Below are positions 36,308-45,678 of a stretch of 64,000 nt of DNA, one piece after another. Source of the DNA: Streptomyces hawaiiensis (lineage in GTDB: Bacteria; Actinomycetota; Actinomycetes; Streptomycetales; Streptomycetaceae); contig NZ_CP021978.1 in NCBI RefSeq assembly GCF_004803895.1, positions 7,440,001-7,504,000 of the forward strand, written 5' to 3'. The notes under the pieces were generated by a model. That model was not told the DNA's origin. It searched no databases and was given only the letters and a program-made list of their open reading frames with translations. Every line of letters starts with the position of its first letter. The stretch's first letter is position 1. Made by a program: the position numbers and the translations under genes.

Positions 36308-39226
36308 TTATTCGAGAAGCTCCGCGTACGAGCCCATGGCCAGCGCGATGTCCGCCTGAGCCCAGAACCGGTGGTACGTGAACGACGGCACCGCACCGCC
36401 CGCGAGATAACTCTCGATCTTCGACCAGGCCGGATCGTCCTCGTAGAAGGAGCGGATCGAGTCGAACGTCGACGACGAGTTGATCGCGTCACCGTTCGGC
36501 ATCGTGCCCGTCCAGCCACTCGGGACGTGCACCGGGTCGTCGAACCGGTTGTAGTCCGCGCGGTTCTCCGCGACGGCGATCCCCAGATCGGTCTGGTGGT
36601 TCGCCCACATGCCGTCCAGCAGCTTCTTCGCCGCCGTCGCGGCCTCCGTGTCACCGGAGCGGTCCGCGTAGTACGTCAGGGTCTTGGCGTACGCGGCCGC
36701 CACACCGACGTCGTTGGTGTAGTCGGCGACGGTGACGCGCAGCCCGCTGTTGGAGCCGGGGCTGGAGGCGTTCCAGGTGTCGGGCTGGCCCGACCACTGG
36801 AGCGTCGACGGGATGCGGAACGTGCCGTCCGGGTTGAACGTGGTCTTGGACAGCGCCCAGTCGACCCACTTGTCGAGGACCGTCTTGGCCTTCGCGTTCC
36901 CCGTCTGCTGGTACAGCTCGGCGACGCGCTCCATGGACCACGCCTGGAAGCCGAACCACTGGTTGGACGGCGGGTCGTGGTACACGGGCTTCTCGTCGTA
37001 GTACATGCCGTAGAACGTCGACTTCCCGGCGGGCGGGGTCGCGTACCGGCCCGCCCAGCTGTTGGTCGCGCCACCGGCGATGGCGCCCTCGTTCGACTGC
37101 AGCCAGCGGTAGAACTCCAGCTGCCGGTCCAGGGACTTGGCCCAGTCCGCCGCACCCGTCGCCGACTTCGGCTTCAGCGGGGCGTAGTTGGCGAGCGCGT
37201 AGGCGGCCAGCGGGTTCTGGTAGCCGCCGTGGGCGTGGCTGGAGCCGATGCGCCAGGCCCAGCCGGCCGAGGTGTCGGTGGCACCGCCCCACGCGTAGTA
37301 CCAGGACATCAGGTACATCGAGGCGTCCTTGCCGGTGCCGGCCGCACAGGTCGACGGCCCGACGCAGTTGCCGATCTTCTTGAAGTACTTGTCGAACATC
37401 GAGTAGCGCAGGTAGTCACCCATCTTGGCGGCCTTGCCGACCGTCGCGGAGACGTCCCCGCCCTTGCCCTGCTCCTTCGCCCACAGATCCGCCCAGTAGG
37501 CGGCCTGTACGGCCCGCGCGTCGGCGTCCGGCGCATTGGTGAACTTCCACTGCTTGGCGTAGGAGGCGTCACCGGTGAACAGGTCCAGATAGCCGTTCTT
37601 GCCGCCGTACTTGAAGGCGTCACAGGTCGGCTGCGGCACCGTCTCCCACACCGACTCCTGCGAGCCGCGCTGGAAGGTGTTGATGTACGACGGGCCGGTG
37701 TCCGACGGACCCGCCTCGCACTTGCCGGGCGAGTTGCCGTAGCCGTAGACGTTGTCCACGTCCTGCAGCCAGTGCATGCCGTAGACGTCGTCCGTGCCGT
37801 ACGCGCTCTTCAGCTCGCCCGCGATCGGGTCGGGGCCGACCGAGACACCGGTGTCGAGCTTGGCCGGATACTCGTTCGGCGTGTCCAACTCGGGCGCGTA
37901 GGTGGCGGGCTTGGAGGCGTTGTAGAAGGAGTTGGTCGGCTGGTCGGCGTGGGTGGGGATCATGTACTTCTCCATGAGCTCCCACGCCCCGTTGAACTTC
38001 GACCAGTCACCCGTCACCTTGCCGTACATGGCCTGGAGCCACAGGAGGTAGCTGTACGCCTCCGACGTGGTCTCGTGGCCGTGGTCCGGCGCCTCGACGA
38101 TCAGCGTCTCGACCGAGTGGTAGGGGATGCCCTCGGGGGAGAAGTAGCCGTTCGCCGGGTTGGTGATCTTCCCGTAGAGCTCCAGGAAGCGGGCGTCGTA
38201 CACCTTCGCCGCCGCCAGCTGTGTCACGGTGACCGAGGCCTTGGCGTGGCCCTGCGCCGTCGACTCGAACACGGCGGATCCGCTACCGGAGCCCGCGGCG
38301 GTGACGGTCACCTTCTGCGCGGTGTTCCAGTTCTGCGGCGTGAAGGTCAGCGAGGCGCCGGCCGAGACCGAAAGACCCGAGTTGCCGCTCGCTCGGGCCG
38401 AGGCCACCGTCACGTTCGCTGAAGGCTGCTTGGACAGTTTCACCTCGTAAGTGCCCGACTTGCCCGACTGGACGCCCAGTTGGAGCGGCGAGGCGACGAC
38501 GGTCGGGCCGGAGGCGACGGTGATGCCGACCGGGGTGGAGTCGGCGGAGGCGCCCATGCTGTCGTAGGCCTTCGCCACCAGGGAGTGACTGCCCACGGTC
38601 AAGTCTGAGACGGACAGCGCGTAGGGCGCGCTCGTGTCCGTGCCCAGCAGCTTGGTGTCGTCGTAGAACTCCACCTTGCTGATCGTGGCGTTGTCCGCGG
38701 CGGCGGCGGTGGCCGCCAGCGGCACCGCCTGGCCCTGGGTGTAGACGGCGCCCGCGCTCGGACTGGTCAGCACGGCGATCGGCGGTTGGTGCGCGCCGGT
38801 GCAGGGCGTGCCGTTGACCGAGAAGGACGTCGGCGCGGTGTTGCCGCCGCTGTAGGAGAACTGGGCGCCGGTGGAGACGGCGGCGCCCGCGGCGACCCGT
38901 GCGTTGTGGGAGGCGTTCTTCACGGTGATGTTCTGGCCGGACTGCGACCAGGTGCCGTTCCAGCCGTTGCCCAGCCGCTGGTTGCCGGCGTAGGCGTAGG
39001 TCAGCGTCCAGCCGTCGATGACGTCCGTGCCGCGGTTGGTGAGGGTCAGGTCCACCGTGAAACCGGAGCCCCAGTCGTTCGTCTTGTAGTCGACACTGCA
39101 CTGAAGTGCCGCTGCCTGCGCGGGAGTCGACCCTGAGGAGAGCATCGTCAACGGAAGTGCGAGAGCTGCGAGGGCGGCGGTCCACAACCGCCGTACCGCT
39201 CCGCGTCTCCGGGGTGGGGGATGCAT
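36308..39226 (-). CDS. Secreted GH48 cellobiohydrolase with CBM2
   Basis: 972 aa. The signal peptide is residues ~1-38. A CBM2 comes first (LQCSVDYKTNDWGSGFTVDL), then a Big/Ig-like domain (PIAVLTSPSAGAVYTQGQAV) and a second Fn3-like module, and finally the GH48 catalytic domain from about residue 340. The proton-donor glutamate is in DHGHETTSEAYSYLLW. GH48 enzymes attack cellulose from reducing ends and act in synergy with GH6 enzymes, which fits the divergent neighbour. ATG 39226 follows AAGGAGG. A perfect CebR box lies in the promoter. Confidence 0.95.
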   Translation of the reverse strand: MHPPPRRRGAVRRLWTAALAALALPLTMLSSGSTPAQAAALQCSVDYKTNDWGSGFTVDLTLTNRGTDVIDGWTLTYAYAGNQRLGNGWNGTWSQSGQNITVKNASHNARVAAGAAVSTGAQFSYSGGNTAPTSFSVNGTPCTGAHQPPIAVLTSPSAGAVYTQGQAVPLAATAAAADNATISKVEFYDDTKLLGTDTSAPYALSVSDLTVGSHSLVAKAYDSMGASADSTPVGITVASGPTVVASPLQLGVQSGKSGTYEVKLSKQPSANVTVASARASGNSGLSVSAGASLTFTPQNWNTAQKVTVTAAGSGSGSAVFESTAQGHAKASVTVTQLAAAKVYDARFLELYGKITNPANGYFSPEGIPYHSVETLIVEAPDHGHETTSEAYSYLLWLQAMYGKVTGDWSKFNGAWELMEKYMIPTHADQPTNSFYNASKPATYAPELDTPNEYPAKLDTGVSVGPDPIAGELKSAYGTDDVYGMHWLQDVDNVYGYGNSPGKCEAGPSDTGPSYINTFQRGSQESVWETVPQPTCDAFKYGGKNGYLDLFTGDASYAKQWKFTNAPDADARAVQAAYWADLWAKEQGKGGDVSATVGKAAKMGDYLRYSMFDKYFKKIGNCVGPSTCAAGTGKDASMYLMSWYYAWGGATDTSAGWAWRIGSSHAHGGYQNPLAAYALANYAPLKPKSATGAADWAKSLDRQLEFYRWLQSNEGAIAGGATNSWAGRYATPPAGKSTFYGMYYDEKPVYHDPPSNQWFGFQAWSMERVAELYQQTGNAKAKTVLDKWVDWALSKTTFNPDGTFRIPSTLQWSGQPDTWNASSPGSNSGLRVTVADYTNDVGVAAAYAKTLTYYADRSGDTEAATAAKKLLDGMWANHQTDLGIAVAENRADYNRFDDPVHVPSGWTGTMPNGDAINSSSTFDSIRSFYEDDPAWSKIESYLAGGAVPSFTYHRFWAQADIALAMGSYAELLE

Positions 39227-39273
39227 GGTGCTGGTTCCTCCTTGCGGCTCGGAGAAGTCAAGGCTTGAACCAG

Positions 39274-39287
39274 TGGGAGCGCTCCCA
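39274..39287. promoter_or_regulatory. CebR box, perfect palindrome
   Basis: TGGGAGCGCTCCCA is the exact 14-bp operator of CebR, the cellobiose/cello-oligosaccharide-responsive repressor of streptomycete cellulase genes. It covers the predicted start of GH48 transcription. Confidence 0.9.
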
Positions 39288-39416
39288 TAGTGAGGACACG
39301 TCAGGTATCGGTCAAGGTCCTTGAAGAGTCGAAAAGATTCGATGCCGCGCGTTGAGCAAAAGTCAGTAACTCCCCTGTTCTTTACTGTCACTTGGCGCTA
39401 CCTTCCTTGACACCAG

Positions 39417-39430
39417 TGGGAGCGGTTCCA
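39417..39430. promoter_or_regulatory. CebR box, two mismatches
   Basis: TGGGAGCGGTTCCA matches 12 of 14 consensus positions. It lies between the -35-like TTGACA and the expected -10 of the GH6 gene. Confidence 0.8.
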
Positions 39431-39677
39431 TCAGTCGACGCGTCCGTCACGGCACGCCCGACCTGCAAGGAGTCGCTCATGCGACACCCCCCGCGTTCAG
39501 TACTTTGAGCCGCCGCCGGCGCGAGACGCCGCGTGCGGCGGACAGTTGCCGCCCCGCCTCGGCCGCGTAAGGCGCCGCACCGGCTCCGGCATGCCCGCGA
39601 AATCCTCACCGCACCGGAAGACCCCCCACGGAACCCCGGAAATCGCAAGGAACCCAACGGAAGAGGGACCCCCACTC

Positions 39678-41402
39678 ATGAGCCGTACGAGAACCGCGTT
39701 ACTGGCCGCCATCACCCTGGTCGCCGGCGCGACCGGCACCGCCTTCGCCGTCGACCCGGGCAATGCCGGCATCGCCGCCGTTCCCTGCACCGTCGACTAC
39801 AAGATCCAGAACCAGTGGAGCACCGGCTTCACCGCCGCCGTGACCCTCACCAACAACAGCGCCGCCAAGTCCTCGTGGTCGCTGAAGTGGTCGTACGCCG
39901 GGAACCAGAAGGTCACCAGCGGCTGGAACGCCAAACTCAGCCAGAGCGGGGCCGCCGTCACCGCCGCCAACGAGAGCTACAACGCCCAGCTGGCGACCGG
40001 CGGCTCGGTCAGCTTCGGCTTCCAGGGCAGCTACAGCGGCAGCAACGCGATCCCGGCCACCTTCACTCTCGACGGCGTGACCTGCAACGTCGACGACGGC
40101 GGCGGCCCCGGCGGACCCACCGATCCGCCGGACCCGGGCGGCCCCGCCAACCGGGTGAACAACCCCTACGAGGGCGCCAAGGTGTACGTGAACCCCGAGT
40201 GGTCCGCGAAGGCCGCCGCCGAGCCGGGCGGCAGCCGCATCTCCAACCAGCCCACGGGTGTCTGGCTGGACCGGACCGCGGCCATCAACGGCGTCAACGG
40301 CGGCATGGGCCTGCGCGCCCACCTCGACGAGGCGCTGCGCCAGAAGGGCTCCGGCGAACTCGTCGTCCAGCTCGTCATCTACAACCTGCCCGGCCGTGAC
40401 TGCGCGGCCCTCGCCTCCAACGGCGAGCTGAAGCCCGACGAGATCGACAAGTACAAGACGCAGTACATCGACCCGATCAAGGCGATCCTCGCCGACGCGA
40501 AGTACTCCTCGCTGCGGATCGTCACCACCGTCGAGATCGACTCGCTGCCGAACCTCGTCACCAACACCGGCAGCCGCCCGACGGCCACCCCGCAGTGCGA
40601 CGTGATGAAGGCCAACGGCAACTACATCAAGGGCGTCGGATACGCGCTGAACAAGCTCGGTGACGTGCCGAACGTCTACAACTACGTCGACGCCGGCCAC
40701 CACGGCTGGATCGGCTGGGACGACAACTTCGGTCCCTCCGCGACCCTGTTCAAGGAGGCGGCGACCGCCGAGGGCGCGACCGTCAACGACGTCCACGGCT
40801 TCATCACCAACACGGCGAACTACAGCGCCCTGAAGGAGGATCACTTCTCCATCGGCGACAACGTGGCCGGCAAGTCCGTCCGCGAGTCGAAGTGGGTCGA
40901 CTGGAACCGCTACGTCGACGAGCTGTCCTTCGCCCAGGCGTTCCGCAACCAGCTGGTCTCGGCCGGCTTCAACTCCGGCATCGGCATGCTGATCGACACC
41001 TCCCGCAACGGCTGGGGCGGCGCCGCCCGGCCCACCGGCCCCGGCGCCCAGACCTCCGTCGACACCTACGTCGACGGCGGCCGCTACGACCGCCGCATCA
41101 ACCCCGGCAACTGGTGCAACCAGTCCGGAGCCGGCCTCGGCGAGCGGCCGCAGGCCAGCCCGGCCGCCGGGATCGACGCCTACGTGTGGATGAAGCCCCC
41201 GGGCGAGTCCGACGGCGCGAGCAAGGAGATCCCGAACCCTGAGGGCAAGGGCTTCGACCGCATGTGCGACCCGACGTACGAGGGCAACCCGCGCAACAAC
41301 AACAACATGTCCGGTGCCCTGCCGGACGCGCCGCTGTCCGGGCACTGGTTCTCCGCCCAGTTCCGGCAGCTGATGCAGAACGCGTACCCGCCGCTGTCCT
41401 GA
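39678..41402 (+). CDS. Secreted GH6 cellobiohydrolase with CBM2
   Basis: 574 aa. The signal peptide is residues 1 to about 25 (ending TAFAVDP). An N-terminal CBM2 (CTVDYKIQNQWSTGF) is joined by a Gly/Pro/Asp linker to the GH6 domain. Catalytic signatures are VIYNLPGRDCAALASNGEL, TTVEIDSLPN and YNYVDAGHHGWIGW. The size and domain order match exo-acting Cel6B-type cellobiohydrolases that work from non-reducing ends. It complements the GH48 enzyme transcribed divergently. ATG 39678 has GGAAGAGGGACC upstream, and a strong terminator follows. Confidence 0.95.
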   Translation: MSRTRTALLAAITLVAGATGTAFAVDPGNAGIAAVPCTVDYKIQNQWSTGFTAAVTLTNNSAAKSSWSLKWSYAGNQKVTSGWNAKLSQSGAAVTAANESYNAQLATGGSVSFGFQGSYSGSNAIPATFTLDGVTCNVDDGGGPGGPTDPPDPGGPANRVNNPYEGAKVYVNPEWSAKAAAEPGGSRISNQPTGVWLDRTAAINGVNGGMGLRAHLDEALRQKGSGELVVQLVIYNLPGRDCAALASNGELKPDEIDKYKTQYIDPIKAILADAKYSSLRIVTTVEIDSLPNLVTNTGSRPTATPQCDVMKANGNYIKGVGYALNKLGDVPNVYNYVDAGHHGWIGWDDNFGPSATLFKEAATAEGATVNDVHGFITNTANYSALKEDHFSIGDNVAGKSVRESKWVDWNRYVDELSFAQAFRNQLVSAGFNSGIGMLIDTSRNGWGGAARPTGPGAQTSVDTYVDGGRYDRRINPGNWCNQSGAGLGERPQASPAAGIDAYVWMKPPGESDGASKEIPNPEGKGFDRMCDPTYEGNPRNNNNMSGALPDAPLSGHWFSAQFRQLMQNAYPPLS

Positions 41403-41423
41403 CCTGTCCGTGCTGATCCGCGG

Positions 41424-41454
41424 ATCCGCCGGGGCTCGGGCCCCGGCGGATTTT
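41424..41454 (+). terminator. Rho-independent terminator of the GH6 gene
   Basis: ATCCGCCGGGGC and GCCCCGGCGGAT form a perfect 12-bp stem with a 4-nt loop, followed by TTTT. Confidence 0.9.
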
Positions 41455-41532
41455 GCGGGACCGGCAACAGCAGTGGCCTCAGCCCGGTGCGTCGGCGCAC
41501 GCTGACCGCATCCGAGCGAGAGGCTGACCACC

Positions 41533-42444
41533 ATGGCGCACCGGCACGACCACGACCACGACCACGACCACAAGCCTGAGCACGGCCGTCATCACGGCCA
41601 CACAGACCTCGACTGGGCCGAGATGGGCCCGATGCTGGAGTCCTCGGCGGAGCTCTTCGCGCCCCTGTACGAGCGGGCACTGGGCTGGCTGGCGAAGGAG
41701 GTGACCGAGCCGGGCCTGATCGTCGACGCGGGCAGCGGGCCGGGCGTCGTGTCGTGCCTGTTCGCGGAGACGTTCCCGGGTGCGCGGATCGTGGCCGTGG
41801 ACGGCTCCGAGCCGCTGCTCGAACGGGCCCGGGCGCGGGCCGAGCGGCAGGGGGTCGCCGACCGCTTCAGCACCCTGGCCGGGGAACTCCCCGATGTCCT
41901 CGGCGAGTTGGACTATCCGGCGGACCTGCTGTGGGCGAGTCGCAGCCTGCACCACCTCGGCGACCAGCGGGCGGCACTCGCCGCGTTCGCGGCACGGCTG
42001 GCACCCGGCGGCACGCTGGCTCTCCTGGAGGGCGGTCTGCCCCCGCGGTTCCTGCCGCGCGACATCGGCATCGGCAGGCCCGGCCTCCAGGCGCGGATCG
42101 ACGCCGTGGAGTCGGAGTGGTTCACCCGGATGCGCACCGAGCTGCCCGGGCACGTCGCCGAGACGGAGGACTGGCCGGTGCTGCTGGCCGCCGCGGGCCT
42201 CAAGCACACGAGGACGCACAGCTTCCTGCTCGACCTCCCGGCGCCCGCCTCGGACCGGGCGCGTGCGTATGTCGTGGCGTCCCTGTCGCACATGCGCGAC
42301 AAGCTCGCCGAGGGGCTCGACGCCGAGGACCTCGCGACCGTCGACCGTCTGCTCGACCCCGACGACGAGGCCAGCCTGCACCGCCGCCCGGACGTGTTCG
42401 TGCTGGAGGCCCACACGGTGCACACGGCGGTCCGGCCCGCGTAG
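41533..42444 (+). CDS. SAM-dependent methyltransferase with a His/Asp-rich N-terminus
   Basis: 303 aa. The first ~24 residues hold ten or more histidines alternating with Asp (HRHDHDHDHDHK, then HGRHHGH), a likely metal-binding tail. The SAM-binding core follows: LIVDAGSGPGVVSCLFAE (motif I), ARIVAVDGSEPLLERA, and DLLWASRSLHHLG, then ARLAPGGTLALLEG. It is a small-molecule methyltransferase type. The metal tail suggests zinc, nickel or cobalt sensing or storage (inference). ATG 41533 follows GAGAGGCTGACC. Confidence 0.85.
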   Translation: MAHRHDHDHDHDHKPEHGRHHGHTDLDWAEMGPMLESSAELFAPLYERALGWLAKEVTEPGLIVDAGSGPGVVSCLFAETFPGARIVAVDGSEPLLERARARAERQGVADRFSTLAGELPDVLGELDYPADLLWASRSLHHLGDQRAALAAFAARLAPGGTLALLEGGLPPRFLPRDIGIGRPGLQARIDAVESEWFTRMRTELPGHVAETEDWPVLLAAAGLKHTRTHSFLLDLPAPASDRARAYVVASLSHMRDKLAEGLDAEDLATVDRLLDPDDEASLHRRPDVFVLEAHTVHTAVRPA

Positions 42445-42547
42445 CGTCGGCGGCCCTCGACGTCGAAAGTGCCCGGACGGGGACGACGTCAACGCGGTGG
42501 TCGTAGGGCCGGTCGGGCGGCCGGTCCGAGCGGGCGGAGAACCGGTG

Positions 42548-42589
42548 GCGCCCCGGTCCCGGCCCACCAGGGCATCGGGACCGGGGCGC
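42548..42589. terminator. Bidirectional terminator
   Basis: GCGCCCCGGTCCCG (42548-42561) pairs perfectly with CGGGACCGGGGCGC (42576-42589) between convergent genes. Confidence 0.8.
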
Positions 42590-42601
42590 TTCCGGTGCGG
42601 C

Positions 42602-43435
42602 TCAGGCTCCGTTGAACTCCGCCGGGTCCGGGCCCAGACGCCGGTCCTCGTTCAGGGCGCTGATCGCCGCCAGGTCCTCGTCGTCGAGGCTGAAGTCGAA
42701 GACCTCGATGTTCTCCTTGATCCGCGACGGCGTCACGGACTTCGGGATCACCACGTTGCCCAGCTGGAGGTGCCACCGCAGCACCACCTGGGCCGGGGTG
42801 CGGTCGTGCTTGCGGGCGATGGCCACGATCGCGGGGACCTCCAGCAGGCCCTTGCCCTGGCCGAGCGGCGACCACGCCTCCGTGGCGATGCCCCGCTCCG
42901 CGTGGTACTCACGGGCGGCCTGCTGCTGGAGGTGGGGGTGCAGCTCGATCTGGTTCACCGCCGGGACGACCGACGTCTCACCGATCAGCTTCTCCAGGTG
43001 CTCGGGAAGGAAGTTGGAGACACCGATGGCCCGGATCCGGCCGTCGGCGTGCAGCTTCTCGAACGCCTTGTAGGTGTCGACGTACAGAGCCCGCTCCGGC
43101 GTCGGCCAGTGGATCAGGTACAGGTCGACGTAGTCCAGGCCGAGCTTCTCCAGCGACGTGTCGAAGGCGCGCAGCGTGGAGTCGTATCCCTGGTCGGCGT
43201 TCCAGAGCTTCGTGGTGACGAAGAGCTCCTCGCGGGGGAGACCGGCGGCGGCGATGGCCTTGCCGGTGCCCTCCTCGTTGCCGTAGATCGCCGCGGTGTC
43301 GATGCTGCGGTACCCGGCCTCCAGCGCCGCCGCGACGGCCGTCTCGGCCTCGTCGTCCGGCACCTGCCAGACGCCGAAGCCCAGCTGGGGCATCTCGACG
43401 CCGTTGTTCAGGATGATCGGGGGGACCTTGCTCAC
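42602..43435 (-). CDS. Aldo/keto reductase
   Basis: 277 aa (alpha/beta)8-barrel NADPH oxidoreductase. The tetrad is visible as D and Y in SIDTAAIYGNE, K in FVTTKLWN, and H in LYLIHWP; GVSNF and VIPKSVTPSRIKEN form the cofactor site. It is closest to the 2,5-diketo-gluconate-reductase-like group. GTG 43435 was chosen because GAAGGATCG precedes it; an upstream ATG would add 16 residues not typical of the family. Confidence 0.92.
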   Translation of the reverse strand: MSKVPPIILNNGVEMPQLGFGVWQVPDDEAETAVAAALEAGYRSIDTAAIYGNEEGTGKAIAAAGLPREELFVTTKLWNADQGYDSTLRAFDTSLEKLGLDYVDLYLIHWPTPERALYVDTYKAFEKLHADGRIRAIGVSNFLPEHLEKLIGETSVVPAVNQIELHPHLQQQAAREYHAERGIATEAWSPLGQGKGLLEVPAIVAIARKHDRTPAQVVLRWHLQLGNVVIPKSVTPSRIKENIEVFDFSLDDEDLAAISALNEDRRLGPDPAEFNGA

Positions 43436-43551
43436 GAGCTCTCGATCCTTCGGTAAGTGGTCAGGTGTGCTTCCCATCGTCAACGATCACGGGCGGTGAT
43501 GCATTCCTGACGGGAGAATTCCGAAGTCACACCTGCCCCGAGGGGCGCATG

Positions 43552-45378
43552 TCACGCCCGGTAGAGCGCCTCGACCTCGTTCTCGTACGCCTTCTCGATC
43601 GCCTTCCGCTTCAGCTTCAGGGACGGGGTCAGCAACCCGTGCTCCTCCGTGAACGGCTGGGCCAGTATGCGGAAGGTGCGGATCGACTCGGCCTGCGAGA
43701 CAAGGGTGTTGGCGGCGACCACCGCGCGGCGCACCTCCGTCTCCAGATCCGCGTCACGCACCAGCTCCGCCGGGGACAGCTGTGGCTTGGCCCGCATGGC
43801 CAGCCAGTGCTCCACGGCCTCCTGGTCGAGGGTCACCAGGGCGGCGATGTACGGGCGGTCGTTGCCGACGAGGATGCACTGGTTGACCAGCGGATGGTCC
43901 CGGACGCGTTCCTCCAGCACTCCGGGCGAAACGCTCTTGCCACCGGATGTGACCAGGATCTCCTTCTTGCGGCCGGTGATGGTGAGGAAGCCGTCCCCGT
44001 CCAGCGCGCCGAGGTCCCCGGTGGCGAGCCAGCCGTCGTGCAGGGTCGCGTCGGTGGCCTTCTGGTTGTTGAGGTACCCCTGGAAGACGTTCTCGCCGTG
44101 CAGCCAGATCTCGCCGTCGTCCGCGATGTGCACGGTCATGCCGGGGATGGGCTGTCCGACCGTGCCGAAGCGGGTACGCGCGGGCGGGTTGGCGGTCGCG
44201 GCGGCCGTGGACTCCGTCAGGCCGTAGCCCTCGTAGATGTGCACGCCCGCGCCGGCGAAGAACAGGCCGAGCCGGCGGTCCATCGCCGAGCCGCCGGACA
44301 TGGCGTGCTTGATGCGGCCGCCCATCGCGGCGCGGATCTTGGCGTAGACCAGCTTGTCGAACAGCTGGTGCTGCATGCGCAGGCCCGCCGACGGGCCGGG
44401 GCCGGTGCCCCAGGCCTTGGCCTCCATCGCGTCCGCGTACTTGATCGCGATGTCGACGGCCTTCTCGAAGGGGCCGGAGCGGCCCTCCTTCTCGGCCTTG
44501 CGGCGGGCCGCGTTGAACACCTTCTCGAAGATGTACGGCACCGCCAGGAAGAACGTCGGCTTGAACGCGGCGAGGTCCGGCAGCAGGGCCGCCGCGTTCA
44601 GCTGCGGCTGATGGCCGAACTTCACCTTGCCGCGGATCCCCGCGACCTGGACCATCCGCCCGAAGACGTGCGCGAGCGGCAGGAACAGCAGGGTCGCCGC
44701 CTCGTCGCCGCGCCTGGAGTGGAACACCGGCTCCCAGCGCTCGATGACGGTGTCCGCCTCGTACATGAAGTTGCCGTGTGTGAGGACACAGCCCTTGGGA
44801 CGGCCGGTGGTGCCCGAGGTGTAGATGATCGTGGCGACCGAGTCGGGTGTGACGGCCTGCCGGTGGCGGTGCACCACCTCGTCGTCGAGGTGCGCGCCCG
44901 CATCGTAGAGCTCGTGCACGGCGCCCGAGTCGAGCTGCCACAGCCGGCGCAGCTGGGGCAGCCGGTCGATGACGGTGGCGATCGTCATCGCGTGGTCCTC
45001 GTGCTCCACGACCGCGGCCGTCACCTCGGCGTCGTACAGCATCCAGAAGCACTGCTCGGCCGAGGACGTCGGGTAGACCGGTACGACCTGGGCGCCGATC
45101 GTCCACAGCGCGTAGTCGAACAGGGTCCACTCGTAGCGCGTGCGGGACATGATCGCGACCCGGTCGCCGAACCGGATGCCGCTCGCCAGCAGGCCTTTGG
45201 CCAGGGCGAGCACCTCGTCGCGGAACTCCGCGCTGGTGACGTCCCGCCACTGGCCGGACTCGTCCTTGCGGCCCAGCGCGATGTACAGCGGGTCTTCCTG
45301 GGCATGCTCGAAGACCACGTCGGCCAGACCGCCCACCGGAGGTGCCAACGCCAACGGAGGGTTGGTGAACTCGCGCAA
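43552..45378 (-). CDS. Long-chain fatty acyl-CoA synthetase (AMP-forming)
   Basis: 608 aa. The ATP/AMP signature is TIIYTSGTTGRPKG, with YEGYGLTESTAA, the GWLATGDLGALDGDGFL motif and the C-terminal hinge ITGRKKEILVTSGGKSV. It activates long-chain fatty acids to acyl-CoA via an acyl-adenylate. The start is TTG 45378, with GGAGCGG upstream and no better codon before the conserved ADVVFEHA region. It is transcribed alone. Confidence 0.93.
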   Translation of the reverse strand: MREFTNPPLALAPPVGGLADVVFEHAQEDPLYIALGRKDESGQWRDVTSAEFRDEVLALAKGLLASGIRFGDRVAIMSRTRYEWTLFDYALWTIGAQVVPVYPTSSAEQCFWMLYDAEVTAAVVEHEDHAMTIATVIDRLPQLRRLWQLDSGAVHELYDAGAHLDDEVVHRHRQAVTPDSVATIIYTSGTTGRPKGCVLTHGNFMYEADTVIERWEPVFHSRRGDEAATLLFLPLAHVFGRMVQVAGIRGKVKFGHQPQLNAAALLPDLAAFKPTFFLAVPYIFEKVFNAARRKAEKEGRSGPFEKAVDIAIKYADAMEAKAWGTGPGPSAGLRMQHQLFDKLVYAKIRAAMGGRIKHAMSGGSAMDRRLGLFFAGAGVHIYEGYGLTESTAAATANPPARTRFGTVGQPIPGMTVHIADDGEIWLHGENVFQGYLNNQKATDATLHDGWLATGDLGALDGDGFLTITGRKKEILVTSGGKSVSPGVLEERVRDHPLVNQCILVGNDRPYIAALVTLDQEAVEHWLAMRAKPQLSPAELVRDADLETEVRRAVVAANTLVSQAESIRTFRILAQPFTEEHGLLTPSLKLKRKAIEKAYENEVEALYRA

Positions 45379-45678
45379 ACCCCGCTCCCCGCTCCTCAGC
45401 GCTCCTGTCGAGTGACACTCCGCACAGCGCCGTGAAAGCTACCCCACCCGGCCAGGGGGCGGGAGGGGGTACGAAGGCGAGCATCGCTCTTGTCTGCGCT
45501 GGTCAGCGAGGGAAAAAGCGCTCACATGGGGAAGGGTCGGACACAATCCTGACGGTTGAGTAAGTTTCGGTGCCGTAATCTCCACCGAATCTGTACGAGC
45601 CCGGCTGTAGCGCGATGCGCCTTCGGGCGGGCTCTCCTCTGTCAGCGGGACGGCGGCGGATTCTGTCACTCCGGTTCG

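Larger units (their letters stand above)
39227..39677. promoter_or_regulatory. Divergent cellulase promoter region
   Basis: 451 bp without a gene. For GH48 (minus strand) TTGACC at 39310-39315 and CACTAT at 39287-39292 are spaced 17 bp, and the CebR box sits on the start site. For GH6 (plus strand) TTGACA at 39407-39412 lies just before the second CebR box, so repressor would block the -10 region. The remainder to 39677 is a long leader or contains another promoter that I cannot place. Confidence 0.6.
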
